In this document: positions 36,697 through 47,571 of the stretch, piece by piece
How positions within the stretch are numbered: the first letter of the stretch is position 1
How the letters are laid out: every line of letters starts with the position of its first letter
NCBI GenBank assembly: GCA_900467685.1
Contig: UBQX01000022.1
Span: 1 to 64,000, forward strand
DNA from: Hyphomicrobiales bacterium
GTDB lineage: Bacteria > Pseudomonadota > Alphaproteobacteria > Rhizobiales > Rhizobiaceae
DNA: 64,000 nt
Direction: 5' to 3'
Notes under the pieces: model-generated
The model's input: only the letters and a program-made list of their open reading frames with translations
Database searches by the model: none
What the model was told of the DNA's origin: nothing
Program-made: the position numbers and the translations under genes

Positions 36697-38343
36697 TCAC
36701 TGACCCCTGATTTCGCTCAGTGTCCGGGTCGGCGTGATCGCTTCGGGGTTCTGGATGATCTCGATGATCGACGGCTTGCCGCTCTTGCGGGCGCGCTCGA
36801 ACGCGGCGGCGAAATCCTCCGTCTTCGTCACCTTCTCGCCATGGCCGCCATAGGCGCGGGCAAGCTCCGCGAAGTCGGGGTTCGTCAGGCCCGTACCGCT
36901 GACGCGGCCGGGATATTCGCGCTCCTGATGCATGCGGATCGTGCCGTACATGGAGTTGTTCACCAGGACCGTGATGATCGGAAGATTGTAGCGCACGGCG
37001 GTCGCGAATTCCTGGCCGTGCATCATGAAGCAGCCGTCGCCGGCAAAGCAGATGACTTCACGATCCTGATGCAGCGCCTTTGCCGCCACGGCAGCGGGCA
37101 GGCCGTAGCCCATCGTGCCGGAGGCGGGGGCGGATTGTGTGCCGTATTTACGGAAGCGGTGGAAGCGGTGAACCCAGGTGGCATAATTGCCCGCACCATT
37201 GGTGAAGATCGTGTCGTTGGCGGTGTTTTCTTCCAGATAGGCCATGATCGCGCCCATATGGACGCCTTCCGGGCCGGAGGCCGGCGGGGTCGACCATGAG
37301 AGATAGGCGCCGTGTAGTGCCTCGGTGCGTTCCGACCAGGCCGGGGCGGCGACCGGTTCGATGTCGCGGATCGCGGCAACAAAATCGGCCGGCGCGGCGC
37401 AGATGGCGAGGTCCGGGCGGTAGACGCGACCAAGCTCCGATGGGTCGGGATGGATGTGGATCAGCGACTGCGCCGGATAGGGAATATCCATCAGCGTATA
37501 GCCCGAGGAGGGGGATTCCGAGAAGCGTCCGCCGAGCAGGACGATCAGGTCCGCGTCCTTCACCGCCTTGGAAAGGGTCGGGTTGATGCCGAGGCCGATA
37601 TCGCCGGCGTAGCAGGGATGCATGTGGTCGAAGAGCATCTGGCGGCGGAAGGAGCAGCCGACGGGAACGGCCCAGCGCTCGGCGAAACCGGCAAAGGCTT
37701 CGACGGCGGCCTCGTCCCAGCGCGTGCCTCCGAGGATGAAGAAGGGGCGTTCGGCGCGAGCAAGCCGGTTGCTGAAGTCCTCGATCTGGCTGGTGCCGGG
37801 GAAGGCCGGGACGGGTGTCGCGGGCCGTGCGGCAACGGCCTCGACCGTGTCCGTCAGCATGTCCTCTGGCAGCGCCAGCACGACCGGGCCGGGGCGGCCG
37901 GAGGTGGCGACGGCAAACGCACGGGTTACGAATTCCGGAATGCGGCGGGCGTCGTCGATTTCGGCCACCCATTTGGCAACCTCGGTGAAGGCGCGGCGGT
38001 ATTCGACTTCCTGGAAGGCCTCGCGCTCGCGGGCGTCGCGCTGCACCTGGCCGATGAAGAGGATCATGGGAACGGAGTCCTGTCGCGCCACATGGAGGCC
38101 GGCAGACGCATTGGTCGCGCCTGGGCCGCGGGTGACGAAGCAGATGCCGGGCTTGCCGGTGAGGCGGCCCCAGGTGTCGGCCATCATGGCAGCGCCGCCT
38201 TCCTGGCGGCAGATGATCTGTTCGATCGAGCTATCGGCCAGTGCGTCGAGGACCGCAAGGAAGCTTTCGCCCGGCACGAGGCTCACGCGCTCGACGCCAT
38301 TGGCTTCCAGCGCTTCGACAATCAATTGGCCGCCCGTCTTCAT
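36697..38343 (-). CDS. Thiamine-diphosphate-dependent enzyme (acetolactate synthase-like large subunit)
   Basis: This is a 548-residue three-domain ThDP enzyme. The N-terminal Pyr domain has the ThDP-activating glutamate in IICRQEGGAAMMAD and VTRGPGATNASAGLHVA. A central domain follows, and the C-terminal PP domain contains the metal motif GDGCFMMHGQEFATAVRYNLPIITVLVNN. It is related to IlvB but stands alone without a small subunit, so it may be a decarboxylase or catabolic lyase. The ATG at 38343 (MKTGGQLIVE) has GGAG upstream; ATG 38361 lies inside that leader. Confidence 0.87.
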   Translation of the reverse strand: MKTGGQLIVEALEANGVERVSLVPGESFLAVLDALADSSIEQIICRQEGGAAMMADTWGRLTGKPGICFVTRGPGATNASAGLHVARQDSVPMILFIGQVQRDAREREAFQEVEYRRAFTEVAKWVAEIDDARRIPEFVTRAFAVATSGRPGPVVLALPEDMLTDTVEAVAARPATPVPAFPGTSQIEDFSNRLARAERPFFILGGTRWDEAAVEAFAGFAERWAVPVGCSFRRQMLFDHMHPCYAGDIGLGINPTLSKAVKDADLIVLLGGRFSESPSSGYTLMDIPYPAQSLIHIHPDPSELGRVYRPDLAICAAPADFVAAIRDIEPVAAPAWSERTEALHGAYLSWSTPPASGPEGVHMGAIMAYLEENTANDTIFTNGAGNYATWVHRFHRFRKYGTQSAPASGTMGYGLPAAVAAKALHQDREVICFAGDGCFMMHGQEFATAVRYNLPIITVLVNNSMYGTIRMHQEREYPGRVSGTGLTNPDFAELARAYGGHGEKVTKTEDFAAAFERARKSGKPSIIEIIQNPEAITPTRTLSEIRGQ

Positions 38344-38438
38344 TTCCGGTCTCCGCTTCATTTCGTTTCGCCAGACCAATAGCAATCCTCGCGCTTTGCG
38401 TGAAGCTTCGAGCGATGGCTATCAGGAAATTTGATGGC

Positions 38439-39371
38439 TTATCTCGCGGGGCAGATGCTGTCGGCCCATGTCAGAAAGTCTTCTGTTGCCTTGACTGCGA
38501 CGATGTCGTTCAGGGTTTCGTGCCGCGCCTCGGGATAGATCAGCTTTGAAATATGGACAAAGCCAAGGCCCTTCATGTGGGTTTCCATCCAGTGCAAACC
38601 CTTGGCGCCGCGCGTCGCCGGATCCTTTCCGCCGCCGACCAGCATGATCGGCTTGTCCTTCGGGATGCGGGCGAGCTTGCCCTTGTCAGAGCCACGCACG
38701 ACGCCTTCGGCCATGTCGAACCAGAGCGAGACGGTGCAGGGAAAGCCGCAGAGCGGATCGGCGATATAGGCGTCCACCTCTTCGGGCATGTTGGATAGCC
38801 AGTCGAGCAGCGTCCGGTGCTCAGGGATTGCCTTGCCCCAGGCATCGAAGGTCATTCGGGGCAGGATGGAGCTTGGGACGTCGGAGCCTTTGAGCCAGCG
38901 TTCAACGCCGAGGATCACGCGCATCAGAGGCATCGATCCCGCCGTCCCGAAGTCGAAGTTCCAGATGGCGAAGCCGGCGAAGCTGTCGGCATGTTTGAGC
39001 GCCGTGTTCAGGCAGATCATCGCGCCCATCGAATGGCCGAAGAGGAGGATCGGCAGGCCGGGATGGTTTGCTGCCGCCATGTCTCGCAGGGCCATCGTGT
39101 CGGCGATCACCGTGTCGAGACCGTTGCGGCGGGCAAACTGGCCCTGAACGGCGTCCGGCGCGGTGGTTTCGCCGTGGCCGCGATGGTCCCAGGCATAGGC
39201 GTGGTAGCCATGTGCGGCGAGTTGGGCCGCTAAGCGGGCATAACGTTTGGAATGTTCCGACATGCCGTGAGCGATCAGGACGATGCCGCGCGGCGTGGCC
39301 GTGGCCTCGGCGACATGGTAGGCCAGCGTCGCGCCCGTGGGGCTCTTGAGGAATTGCGTCGTCTCGAACAT
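38439..39371 (-). CDS. Alpha/beta hydrolase (monoacylglycerol lipase/lysophospholipase type)
   Basis: This is a 310-residue serine hydrolase. The motifs are VLIAHGMSEHSKRYARLA, YAWDHRGHGET and the nucleophile elbow LFGHSMGAM, with the aspartate in VGGGKDPATR and the histidine in EARHETLND. This matches the Hydrolase_4 family, whose members cleave monoacylglycerols or lysophospholipids. The ATG at 39371 has GGGAGG upstream. It is divergent from ettA. Confidence 0.9.
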   Translation of the reverse strand: MFETTQFLKSPTGATLAYHVAEATATPRGIVLIAHGMSEHSKRYARLAAQLAAHGYHAYAWDHRGHGETTAPDAVQGQFARRNGLDTVIADTMALRDMAAANHPGLPILLFGHSMGAMICLNTALKHADSFAGFAIWNFDFGTAGSMPLMRVILGVERWLKGSDVPSSILPRMTFDAWGKAIPEHRTLLDWLSNMPEEVDAYIADPLCGFPCTVSLWFDMAEGVVRGSDKGKLARIPKDKPIMLVGGGKDPATRGAKGLHWMETHMKGLGFVHISKLIYPEARHETLNDIVAVKATEDFLTWADSICPAR

Positions 39372-39516
39372 GGCGGCGTCCTCCCTGACGCATTTTTCAA
39401 GCGCTAACAAATACGGTGGGCCTTGGAAACCCGCCCGCGCGCATTGCCCCTGAGCGCGAATTCGCCTACATAGGCGCCAATTCGAAATTTCCCGCATTTT
39501 GCAAGCGAGCACGACC

Positions 39517-41166
39517 ATGGCGCGACAGTTCATCTATCATATGTCCGGCCTCAACAAGGCCTATGGCAACAAGAAGATCCTCGAGAACGTTCATCTTTCC
39601 TTCTATCCGGACGCCAAGATCGGCATCCTCGGCCCGAACGGTGCCGGTAAGTCGACGATCCTGAAGATCATGGCCGGTCTCGACAAGGAATGGACGGGCG
39701 AAGCCTGGCTCGCCGAAGGCGCGACGCTTGGCTACCTGGAACAGGAACCGAAGCTCGATCCGACCAAGACCGTGTTCGAGAACGTGATGGAAGGCGTTGC
39801 CGACAAGACGGCGATCCTCAATCGCTACAACGAACTGATGATGAACTATTCCGACGAGACGGCGGACGAAGGCGCCAAGCTCCAGGACATCATCGACAGC
39901 CAGAACCTCTGGGATCTGGAACAGCAGGTCGAGATGGCCATGAGCGCGCTGGCCTGCCCTCCGGGCGACCTGCCCATTGATGGCCTGTCGGGCGGTGAGC
40001 GCCGCCGCATCGCGCTTTGCCAGCTTCTGCTGCGCAAGCCCGACCTGCTGCTGCTCGACGAACCGACCAACCACCTGGACGCCGAAACGATCGCCTGGCT
40101 GGAACAGCACCTGCGCGAATATCCGGGCGCCATCCTGATGGTCACCCACGACCGCTACTTCCTCGACAACGTCACGGGCTGGATCCTCGAGCTCGACCGT
40201 GGCCGTGGTATCCCGTACGAAGGCAACTACTCGGCCTATCTGGAAGCCAAGGCCAAGCGCATGGCGCAGGAAGAGCGCGAAGAAGGCAGCCGCCGCAAGG
40301 CTCTGTCGCGCGAACAGGCCTGGATCGCATCCAGCCCCAAGGCCCGCCAGGCCAAGTCGAAGGCCCGTATCCGCGCCTATGACGAACTGGTGGCAGCGGC
40401 TGAAAACCGCCGTCCCGGCGAAGCGCAGATCATCATCCCGATCGCCGAGCGTCTCGGGCAGGTGGTCATCGAGGCCGACAATATCTCGAAGTCCTATGAC
40501 GGCCGCGTCCTGTTCGAAAACCTCTCCTTCAAGCTGCCGCCGGGCGGCATCGTCGGTGTCATCGGCCCGAACGGCGCCGGTAAGTCGACGCTCTTCCGCC
40601 TGATCACCGGCCAGGAAAAGCCCGATACCGGCTCGATCCGCATCGGCGACACGGTGCAGCTCAGCTATGTCGACCAGAGCCGTGACTCGCTCGACGGTTC
40701 GAAGAATGTCTGGGAAGAAATTTCCGGCGGCACCGATATCGTCAAGCTCGGCAAGTTCGAGATGAACTCGCGCGCCTATTGCGGCGCCTTCAACTTCAAG
40801 GGCACCGACCAGCAGAACAAGGTCGGCAACCTCTCGGGCGGCCAGCGCAACCGCGTTCACCTCGCCAAGATGCTGAAGTCCGGCGGCAACGTCCTACTGC
40901 TCGACGAACCGACCAACGACCTCGATACCGAAACGCTCGGCGCGCTTGAGGATGCACTGGAAGATTTCGCCGGCTGCGCGGTCATCATCTCGCACGACCG
41001 CATGTTCCTCGACCGTCTGGCCACCCACATCCTCGCCTTCGAAGGCGACAGCCATGTGGAATGGTTCGAAGGCAACTTCGAAGACTACGAGGAAGACAAG
41101 ATCCGCCGTCTGGGCGCCGAAGCGGCCAACCCGAAGCGCGCGACCTACAAGCGCCTGACGCGGTAA
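39517..41166 (+). CDS. ettA: Energy-dependent translational throttle EttA (ABC-F)
   Basis: This is a 549-residue ABC-F ATPase that binds the ribosomal E site and gates the first elongation cycle according to the ATP/ADP ratio. It has two ATPase domains: first GPNGAGKST, LSGGERRRIALC, LLLLDEPTNHLD; second GPNGAGKST, LSGGQRNRVHLA, VLLLDEPTNDLD. The linker has the EttA arm (EREEGSRRKALSREQAWI and KARQAKSKARI). There are no transmembrane helices. The ATG at 39517 starts MARQFIYHMSGL. Confidence 0.95.
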   Translation: MARQFIYHMSGLNKAYGNKKILENVHLSFYPDAKIGILGPNGAGKSTILKIMAGLDKEWTGEAWLAEGATLGYLEQEPKLDPTKTVFENVMEGVADKTAILNRYNELMMNYSDETADEGAKLQDIIDSQNLWDLEQQVEMAMSALACPPGDLPIDGLSGGERRRIALCQLLLRKPDLLLLDEPTNHLDAETIAWLEQHLREYPGAILMVTHDRYFLDNVTGWILELDRGRGIPYEGNYSAYLEAKAKRMAQEEREEGSRRKALSREQAWIASSPKARQAKSKARIRAYDELVAAAENRRPGEAQIIIPIAERLGQVVIEADNISKSYDGRVLFENLSFKLPPGGIVGVIGPNGAGKSTLFRLITGQEKPDTGSIRIGDTVQLSYVDQSRDSLDGSKNVWEEISGGTDIVKLGKFEMNSRAYCGAFNFKGTDQQNKVGNLSGGQRNRVHLAKMLKSGGNVLLLDEPTNDLDTETLGALEDALEDFAGCAVIISHDRMFLDRLATHILAFEGDSHVEWFEGNFEDYEEDKIRRLGAEAANPKRATYKRLTR

Positions 41167-41187
41167 TTCTTGCCGGGGTAAGAGAAT

Positions 41188-41219
41188 AGGGCTCGCTTTC
41201 TTGAAAGCGGGCCCTTTTT
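41188..41219 (+). terminator. Rho-independent terminator of ettA
   Basis: A 13-bp arm pair (41188-41200 with 41203-41215, one G-T pair) followed by TTTTT. It lies 22 bases past the ettA stop. Confidence 0.85.
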
Positions 41220-41332
41220 GCGTTCAGAGCGCAGAGAGTATTTGTTTTAATTTATAACATTCCACGCCGAAGTGCGCATTATTATAATTTGATTAATTTA
41301 GCACTGGTACATGTATCTCCCATGTCTGCTGA

Positions 41333-43501
<2,169 letters not shown>

Positions 43502-43543
43502 CGCTCGAAGGCTTGAGCGGCGGCATTCGATCTGTCACATATC

Positions 43544-43573
43544 GCCAGCGGCGCCTCGCGCCGCTGGCTTTCG
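43544..43573 (+). terminator. Terminator of the chemoreceptor gene
   Basis: An 11-bp perfect stem (GCCAGCGGCGC at 43544-43554, complement 43558-43568) with CTC loop, followed by TTTCGTTT. Confidence 0.75.
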
Positions 43574-43615
43574 TTTATCCCGGTTGCTATTTCCCCTTGC
43601 GTGAGTTCCGTACTC

Positions 43616-43637
43616 GATATAAAGATATCTTTATATC
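43616..43637. promoter_or_regulatory. Perfect 22-bp palindromic operator before the ArsR-methyltransferase regulator
   Basis: Two perfect 11-base arms (GATATAAAGAT and ATCTTTATATC) meet without a spacer. It lies 14 bases before the regulator start codon and just before its ribosome site. Such AT-rich dyads are known for ArsR-type SAH/SAM regulators. Autoregulation of the regulator-metF operon is likely. Confidence 0.7.
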
Positions 43638-43651
43638 TTGATGGAGAGCCG

Positions 43652-44653
43652 ATGTCGCTGGGTCTGGACCAATTGGTTGAAACGTTGAAAGCTGCGGGGG
43701 AGACGACCCGCATGCGGCTCATCGCGCTGCTTTCCGCCGGCGATCTCACCGTGACGGATCTCACCGACATTCTCGGCCAGTCGCAGCCACGCATTTCGCG
43801 TCACCTGAAGCTGCTGCTCGAAGCGGGCCTCATTGAACGCTATCAGGAAGGCGCCTGGGCGTATTTCCGGCTGCGGCGCGAGGGCGAGGAGGCCGGCGTT
43901 GCCAATGGTCTGCTCTCAGCGCTTTCGTTCGGCGATGCGGTCGTTGCGCGCGATGCGGAACGGCTGTCTGCAGTCAAGCGCGAGCGCGCGGCGCAGGCGA
44001 GTGAATATTTCAGCCGCAATGCTGCCGAATGGGATGAAATCCGCCGGCTTCATGTCAGCGAGGAGAAGGTCGAGGCGGCATTGGTCGGCCTCATCGGCGA
44101 GAAGCCGATCGACTCGCTGCTCGATCTCGGCACCGGGACTGGCCGGATCCTGCAGCTTCTCGATGGCAAGTACCGCAAGGCCGTCGGTGTCGATGCCAGC
44201 CGCGACATGCTCTCCGTTGCGCGTACCAATCTCGACAAGACCGGTACGTCGCGAGCGAGCGTGCGCCACGGCGACATCTTCAATCTGCCGCTGGAAGGCC
44301 AGGACTTCGATCTGATCACCATTCACCAGGTCCTGCACTTTCTCGATGACCCGCAGGCGGCTGTTGCCGAGGCAGCGCGGGTGCTGCGACCCGGCGGGCG
44401 GCTGGCGATCATCGATTTCGCCCCGCATGAACTGGAACATCTGCGCGAGGCCCATGCGCACCGGCGCCTCGGATTTTCGCACGAGACGATGGCCTCCTGG
44501 CTCGCCAAGGCGGGTCTGGACGTCGAGAAGACAGTCGACCTCAAGGATGAAGCCGCGGGCAAGGGGGCGCTCACCGTCACCCTCTGGCTCGCGCGCGATC
44601 CCCGCCTGCTCATGGCGGACGAGGATGGACTGAGCCAAGCAAGGAGAGCGTGA
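43652..44653 (+). CDS. ArsR-family regulator fused to a SAM-dependent methyltransferase domain (SamR-like)
   Basis: This is a 333-residue protein. The N-terminal winged helix reads LTDILGQSQPRISRHLKLLL, with EAGLIERYQEG. The C-terminal class I methyltransferase fold has LLDLGTGTGRILQLL, AVGVDASRDML, then LRPGGRLAIIDFAPH. Alphaproteobacterial regulators of this architecture (SamR) are reported to control the SAM cycle. Linkage to metF and the palindrome upstream support that. Whether the methyltransferase domain is catalytic or only a ligand sensor is unknown. GGAG lies 5 bases before ATG 43652. Confidence 0.87.
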   Translation: MSLGLDQLVETLKAAGETTRMRLIALLSAGDLTVTDLTDILGQSQPRISRHLKLLLEAGLIERYQEGAWAYFRLRREGEEAGVANGLLSALSFGDAVVARDAERLSAVKRERAAQASEYFSRNAAEWDEIRRLHVSEEKVEAALVGLIGEKPIDSLLDLGTGTGRILQLLDGKYRKAVGVDASRDMLSVARTNLDKTGTSRASVRHGDIFNLPLEGQDFDLITIHQVLHFLDDPQAAVAEAARVLRPGGRLAIIDFAPHELEHLREAHAHRRLGFSHETMASWLAKAGLDVEKTVDLKDEAAGKGALTVTLWLARDPRLLMADEDGLSQARRA

Positions 44654-45568
44654 ATGACCGTCAACCCAACGATCGGCGCCGATGGTGTCCGTCTGTCCTT
44701 CGAGTTCTTTCCGCCCAAAAATCCGGAGATGGAAGGTCAGCTCTGGGAGACGCTTGAGGACCTGTCGGCCTGGGACCCGGACTTCGTGTCCGTGACCTAT
44801 GGTGCGGGCGGCTCGACGCGCGCGCCGACCCTCGCCACGCTGAAGGGCATCATCCAGCGGTCGCATATTCCCTCCGCGTCGCATCTGACCTGTGTCGGTT
44901 CGACCAGGGAGGAGACGCATGCCATCGTAGAGGAGTTCCGCGCCGCCGGCATTCGTCATTTCGTGGCGCTGCGCGGCGATCCGCAGGGTGGCATCGGCAC
45001 CGTTTACCAGCCGCATCCCGGCGGCTATGCCAATGCGGCCGAGCTGACGGCGGGGCTGAAGGCGCTCGGCGATTTCGAGATCAGCGTCTCGGCCTATCCG
45101 GAAAAGCACCCTGAAAGCGCGGACGTTGCCGCCGATATCGACATGCTGAAGCGCAAGGTCGATGCGGGTGCCACACGGGCGCTGACGCAGTTCTTCTTCG
45201 AGAACGACCAGTATGAGCGCTACCTGGAAAAGGTCGTGGCCGCCGGTATCAATATTCCGATCGTTCCGGGCATCCTGCCGATCCATAACCTGGCGCAGGT
45301 CCGCAAGTTTGCCGGCATGTGCGGGGCGAGCGTGCCCGACTATGTCATTGCCCGTCTCGGCACGATCGACGATCTGCCGGAGGAGCGTTTCAAGGCAGCG
45401 TCTCAGCTGGCGGCCGAGCAGGTCAAGGACCTGATCCATCGCGGAGTGAGCGAGTTCCACTTCTACACCATGAACCGCTCGTCTCTGGTGAGCCGCGTGC
45501 TGGAGCTCTCGGGCTTCCAGCGGGTACCTGCCGAGGCGCGCAACGCTCAGAGCGGCGCCGCTGCCTGA
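44654..45568 (+). CDS. metF: Methylenetetrahydrofolate reductase
   Basis: This is a 304-residue FAD enzyme that reduces 5,10-methylene-THF to 5-methyl-THF for methionine synthesis. SFEFFPPKNPEMEGQLWE carries the catalytic glutamate. YGAGGSTRAPTLA, HLTCVGSTREET and FVALRGDPQGG (FAD binding), FFFENDQYERYLE and VPGILPIHNLAQV follow. The ATG directly abuts the stop of the regulator gene (TGAATG), so the two genes form one operon. A strong terminator follows. Confidence 0.96.
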   Translation: MTVNPTIGADGVRLSFEFFPPKNPEMEGQLWETLEDLSAWDPDFVSVTYGAGGSTRAPTLATLKGIIQRSHIPSASHLTCVGSTREETHAIVEEFRAAGIRHFVALRGDPQGGIGTVYQPHPGGYANAAELTAGLKALGDFEISVSAYPEKHPESADVAADIDMLKRKVDAGATRALTQFFFENDQYERYLEKVVAAGINIPIVPGILPIHNLAQVRKFAGMCGASVPDYVIARLGTIDDLPEERFKAASQLAAEQVKDLIHRGVSEFHFYTMNRSSLVSRVLELSGFQRVPAEARNAQSGAAA

Positions 45569-45600
45569 GGCCTTCAAGGCAAAGATCCTGAAAAGGAAAA

Positions 45601-45634
45601 ACGCGCGGGAGTGTCCAATCTCCCGCGCGTTTTC
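45601..45634 (+). terminator. Rho-independent terminator of metF
   Basis: ACGCGCGGGAG (45601-45611) pairs with CTCCCGCGCGT (45620-45630) around an 8-base loop and is followed by TTTT. Confidence 0.85.
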
Positions 45635-45702
45635 AATTTACTTCTTGGAGCCTCAAGCTCAAACCCGGTCTATTCCCATCAGACCGGCAAGGCGTCCCGT
45701 CA

Positions 45703-45780
45703 TCAAATGAACAGCATTGACGCCACAAACAAAAACGCTGCACCGATCATCAGGACATTGAGCGACTGCGTAAGTCCCAT
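45703..45780 (-). CDS. Candidate 25-residue single-helix membrane peptide
   Basis: The peptide begins MGLTQSLNVLMIGAAF and ends SMLFI. Almost all of it is one hydrophobic helix. AAGGAGGTCAGCA before the ATG is one of the best ribosome sites in the window. An inverted repeat (45665-45671 with 45681-45687) follows the stop. I do not recognise a family. Short membrane peptides of this kind can regulate transporters or sensor kinases; none is proven here. Confidence 0.6.
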   Translation of the reverse strand: MGLTQSLNVLMIGAAFLFVASMLFI

Positions 45781-46266
45781 TGCTGACCTCCTTCGCGTTA
45801 ACGAGCATCATCATAGGCAGCACTCGGGCCCGTTGAAAAGCGAAACTTGTGCTGCGCTGCGGCGGAAATGGGGCCAAGAGGCGAGCTAAATTCATCCAAA
45901 CAATTGAAAATACTTTATTTTTTATGTCGAGAAAATTTGTGGGCGAATTAAGACGGTCTTAATAATTCTGTTGCAATGCACCATTTTGACCCAATGTGAC
46001 AAATTCTTGAAAGCGTTGGCGTTTTCGCCATCTTGAAACATCCGTTCCATTGGTGGACGTTTTGATTGTCGCGTTTTGGGAGACAAGAAGCCGGTTTTTG
46101 TTGTGCTGCGGTTGGCATGTCGCGGTGAATCGGCGCATAGTTTTGGACGACAAGAGCATGCGATTCCACGCTGGAATCGAAGGGGGCCGGGCTGGACGAC
46201 ATCATCACGCGATCGATCGAAGCCGCACCCGCTGACCATGGCTCTGCCCTGACTGCGATTGCACTG
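45781..46266. other. Intergenic region before the CPA2 antiporter
   Basis: This is AT-rich for the window in its first half. It contains a TTAA-N7-TTAA palindrome at 45948-45962. From 46141 onward it is an open extension of the antiporter frame. No other gene is apparent. Confidence 0.5.
45948..45962. promoter_or_regulatory. CtrA-type palindrome between the small peptide and antiporter genes
   Basis: TTAA, seven bases, TTAA, and in full a perfect TTAAGAC-G-GTCTTAA dyad. It could serve either the small peptide gene (168 bases away) or the antiporter gene. Confidence 0.4.
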
Positions 46267-47562
46267 GTGATCGCGGTTGCGGCAATCCTGGGTCTCGGGT
46301 TCATGCGACTCAGGCAGCCTCCGCTCGTGGGATTCATCGTTGCCGGCGTCGCGCTCGGACCGACCGGTGTCGGGCTCATTTCCAACAATGATTCCGTCTC
46401 GCTGCTCGCCGAAATGGGCGTTGTCGTCCTTCTGTTCTTCATTGGCATGGAATTGTCGATCAAGGCCTTCATCCTGACACTCAGGCAGGCGCTGACGGTG
46501 GCGGGAGGCCAGCTTGTGGCGGCCATGGTGGCGGGCGGGGCGATCGTGCTGGTCACGGGCGCCGGGCCGGAAGAAGCGGTGATCATGGGCTTCATCATCG
46601 CGCTCTCGTCCACGGTGGTGGCGATGAAGATGCTGGAGGACATGGGCGTTCTTCGCGGGGAGGCGGGGCGCATTGCAGTGGGCGTGCTGATTGCTCAGGA
46701 CATTGCAGTCGTGCCCATGCTGATTTTCGTGTCGAGCCTCTCGGGCGGCGGCGGGCAGTTCGGCGAGGTTGCGCTCAAGATGCTGGTTGCCGTCGGGCTG
46801 CTGGCGGGCATTCTCTGGTGGTTCGGCGGGCACAAGAAGATCCGCGTGCCGTTTGCCGAAGAGATTGCCGAAAAGACGGAGCTTTTGGCGCTCGGCGCGC
46901 TCGCGGTCTGCTTTGCCGCTGCCGCGATTTCGGGCCTTGCCGGTCTTTCACCCGTCTACGGCGCGTTTTTGGCCGGCATCGTCACAGGCAACTCGACGCT
47001 GCGCAGCCGCGTCATTCCGGTGATCGAGCCGATACAGAGCGTTCTGGTCGTGGTCTTCTTCCTGTCGATCGGGCTCTTGATCGACCTTTCCTTCATCCGC
47101 GCCCATCTCTTCGAAGTCCTGGCCGCATCCATCATCGTCATTGCCGCGAAGTCGGTGCTGAACATCTTCCTGATCCGCAAGACGGGTTCTTCGGCCGAGA
47201 CGGCACTGATTGCCGGGCTCTCCATGGCGCAGATCGGGGAGTTTTCCTTCGTGCTCGCCTCTGCCGGCCATGCGACCGGCGTGCTGGGAAGCGATCTCTA
47301 CCGGCTTTCCATCGCGGTCACTGCCGTGTCGCTTCTCGTGTCGCCCGTCTGGGTGGGCGTCATGCATCGGTTGGACAGCGTGGCGAGCCATGGCATGGAG
47401 ACCTATCGTGACGCACTGGCAGCGGCCTATGCGCACGAGCTCTATGAGGTGCACCGGGGAACGGCCGCCTTCTCGCGCTTCACCCACGGCGCGCATGTGC
47501 GCTACCGCGCGCTGCGCCTTGCGATCTATCATCGCAAGGCGGTGAAACGGAAACAGTCCTAG
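46267..47562 (+). CDS. CPA2-family cation:proton antiporter (KefB/RosB-like)
   Basis: This is a multi-helix membrane antiporter (about 12 helices) exchanging K+ or Na+ for protons. The motifs are PPLVGFIVAGVALGPTGVGL, ALSSTVVAMKMLED, LIAQDIAVVPMLI and LSMAQIGEFSFVLASAG. No RCK/TrkA-N domain is present; it ends with a short basic tail. The start is uncertain. GTG 46267 falls inside the first helix. The frame is open back to 46141 with no ATG, GTG or TTG. A CTG at 46192, preceded by AAGGGGGCC, would give LDDIITRSIEAAPADHGSAL and restore the first helix. Confidence 0.85.
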   Translation: MIAVAAILGLGFMRLRQPPLVGFIVAGVALGPTGVGLISNNDSVSLLAEMGVVVLLFFIGMELSIKAFILTLRQALTVAGGQLVAAMVAGGAIVLVTGAGPEEAVIMGFIIALSSTVVAMKMLEDMGVLRGEAGRIAVGVLIAQDIAVVPMLIFVSSLSGGGGQFGEVALKMLVAVGLLAGILWWFGGHKKIRVPFAEEIAEKTELLALGALAVCFAAAAISGLAGLSPVYGAFLAGIVTGNSTLRSRVIPVIEPIQSVLVVVFFLSIGLLIDLSFIRAHLFEVLAASIIVIAAKSVLNIFLIRKTGSSAETALIAGLSMAQIGEFSFVLASAGHATGVLGSDLYRLSIAVTAVSLLVSPVWVGVMHRLDSVASHGMETYRDALAAAYAHELYEVHRGTAAFSRFTHGAHVRYRALRLAIYHRKAVKRKQS

Positions 47563-47571
47563 TAGGGTTGA

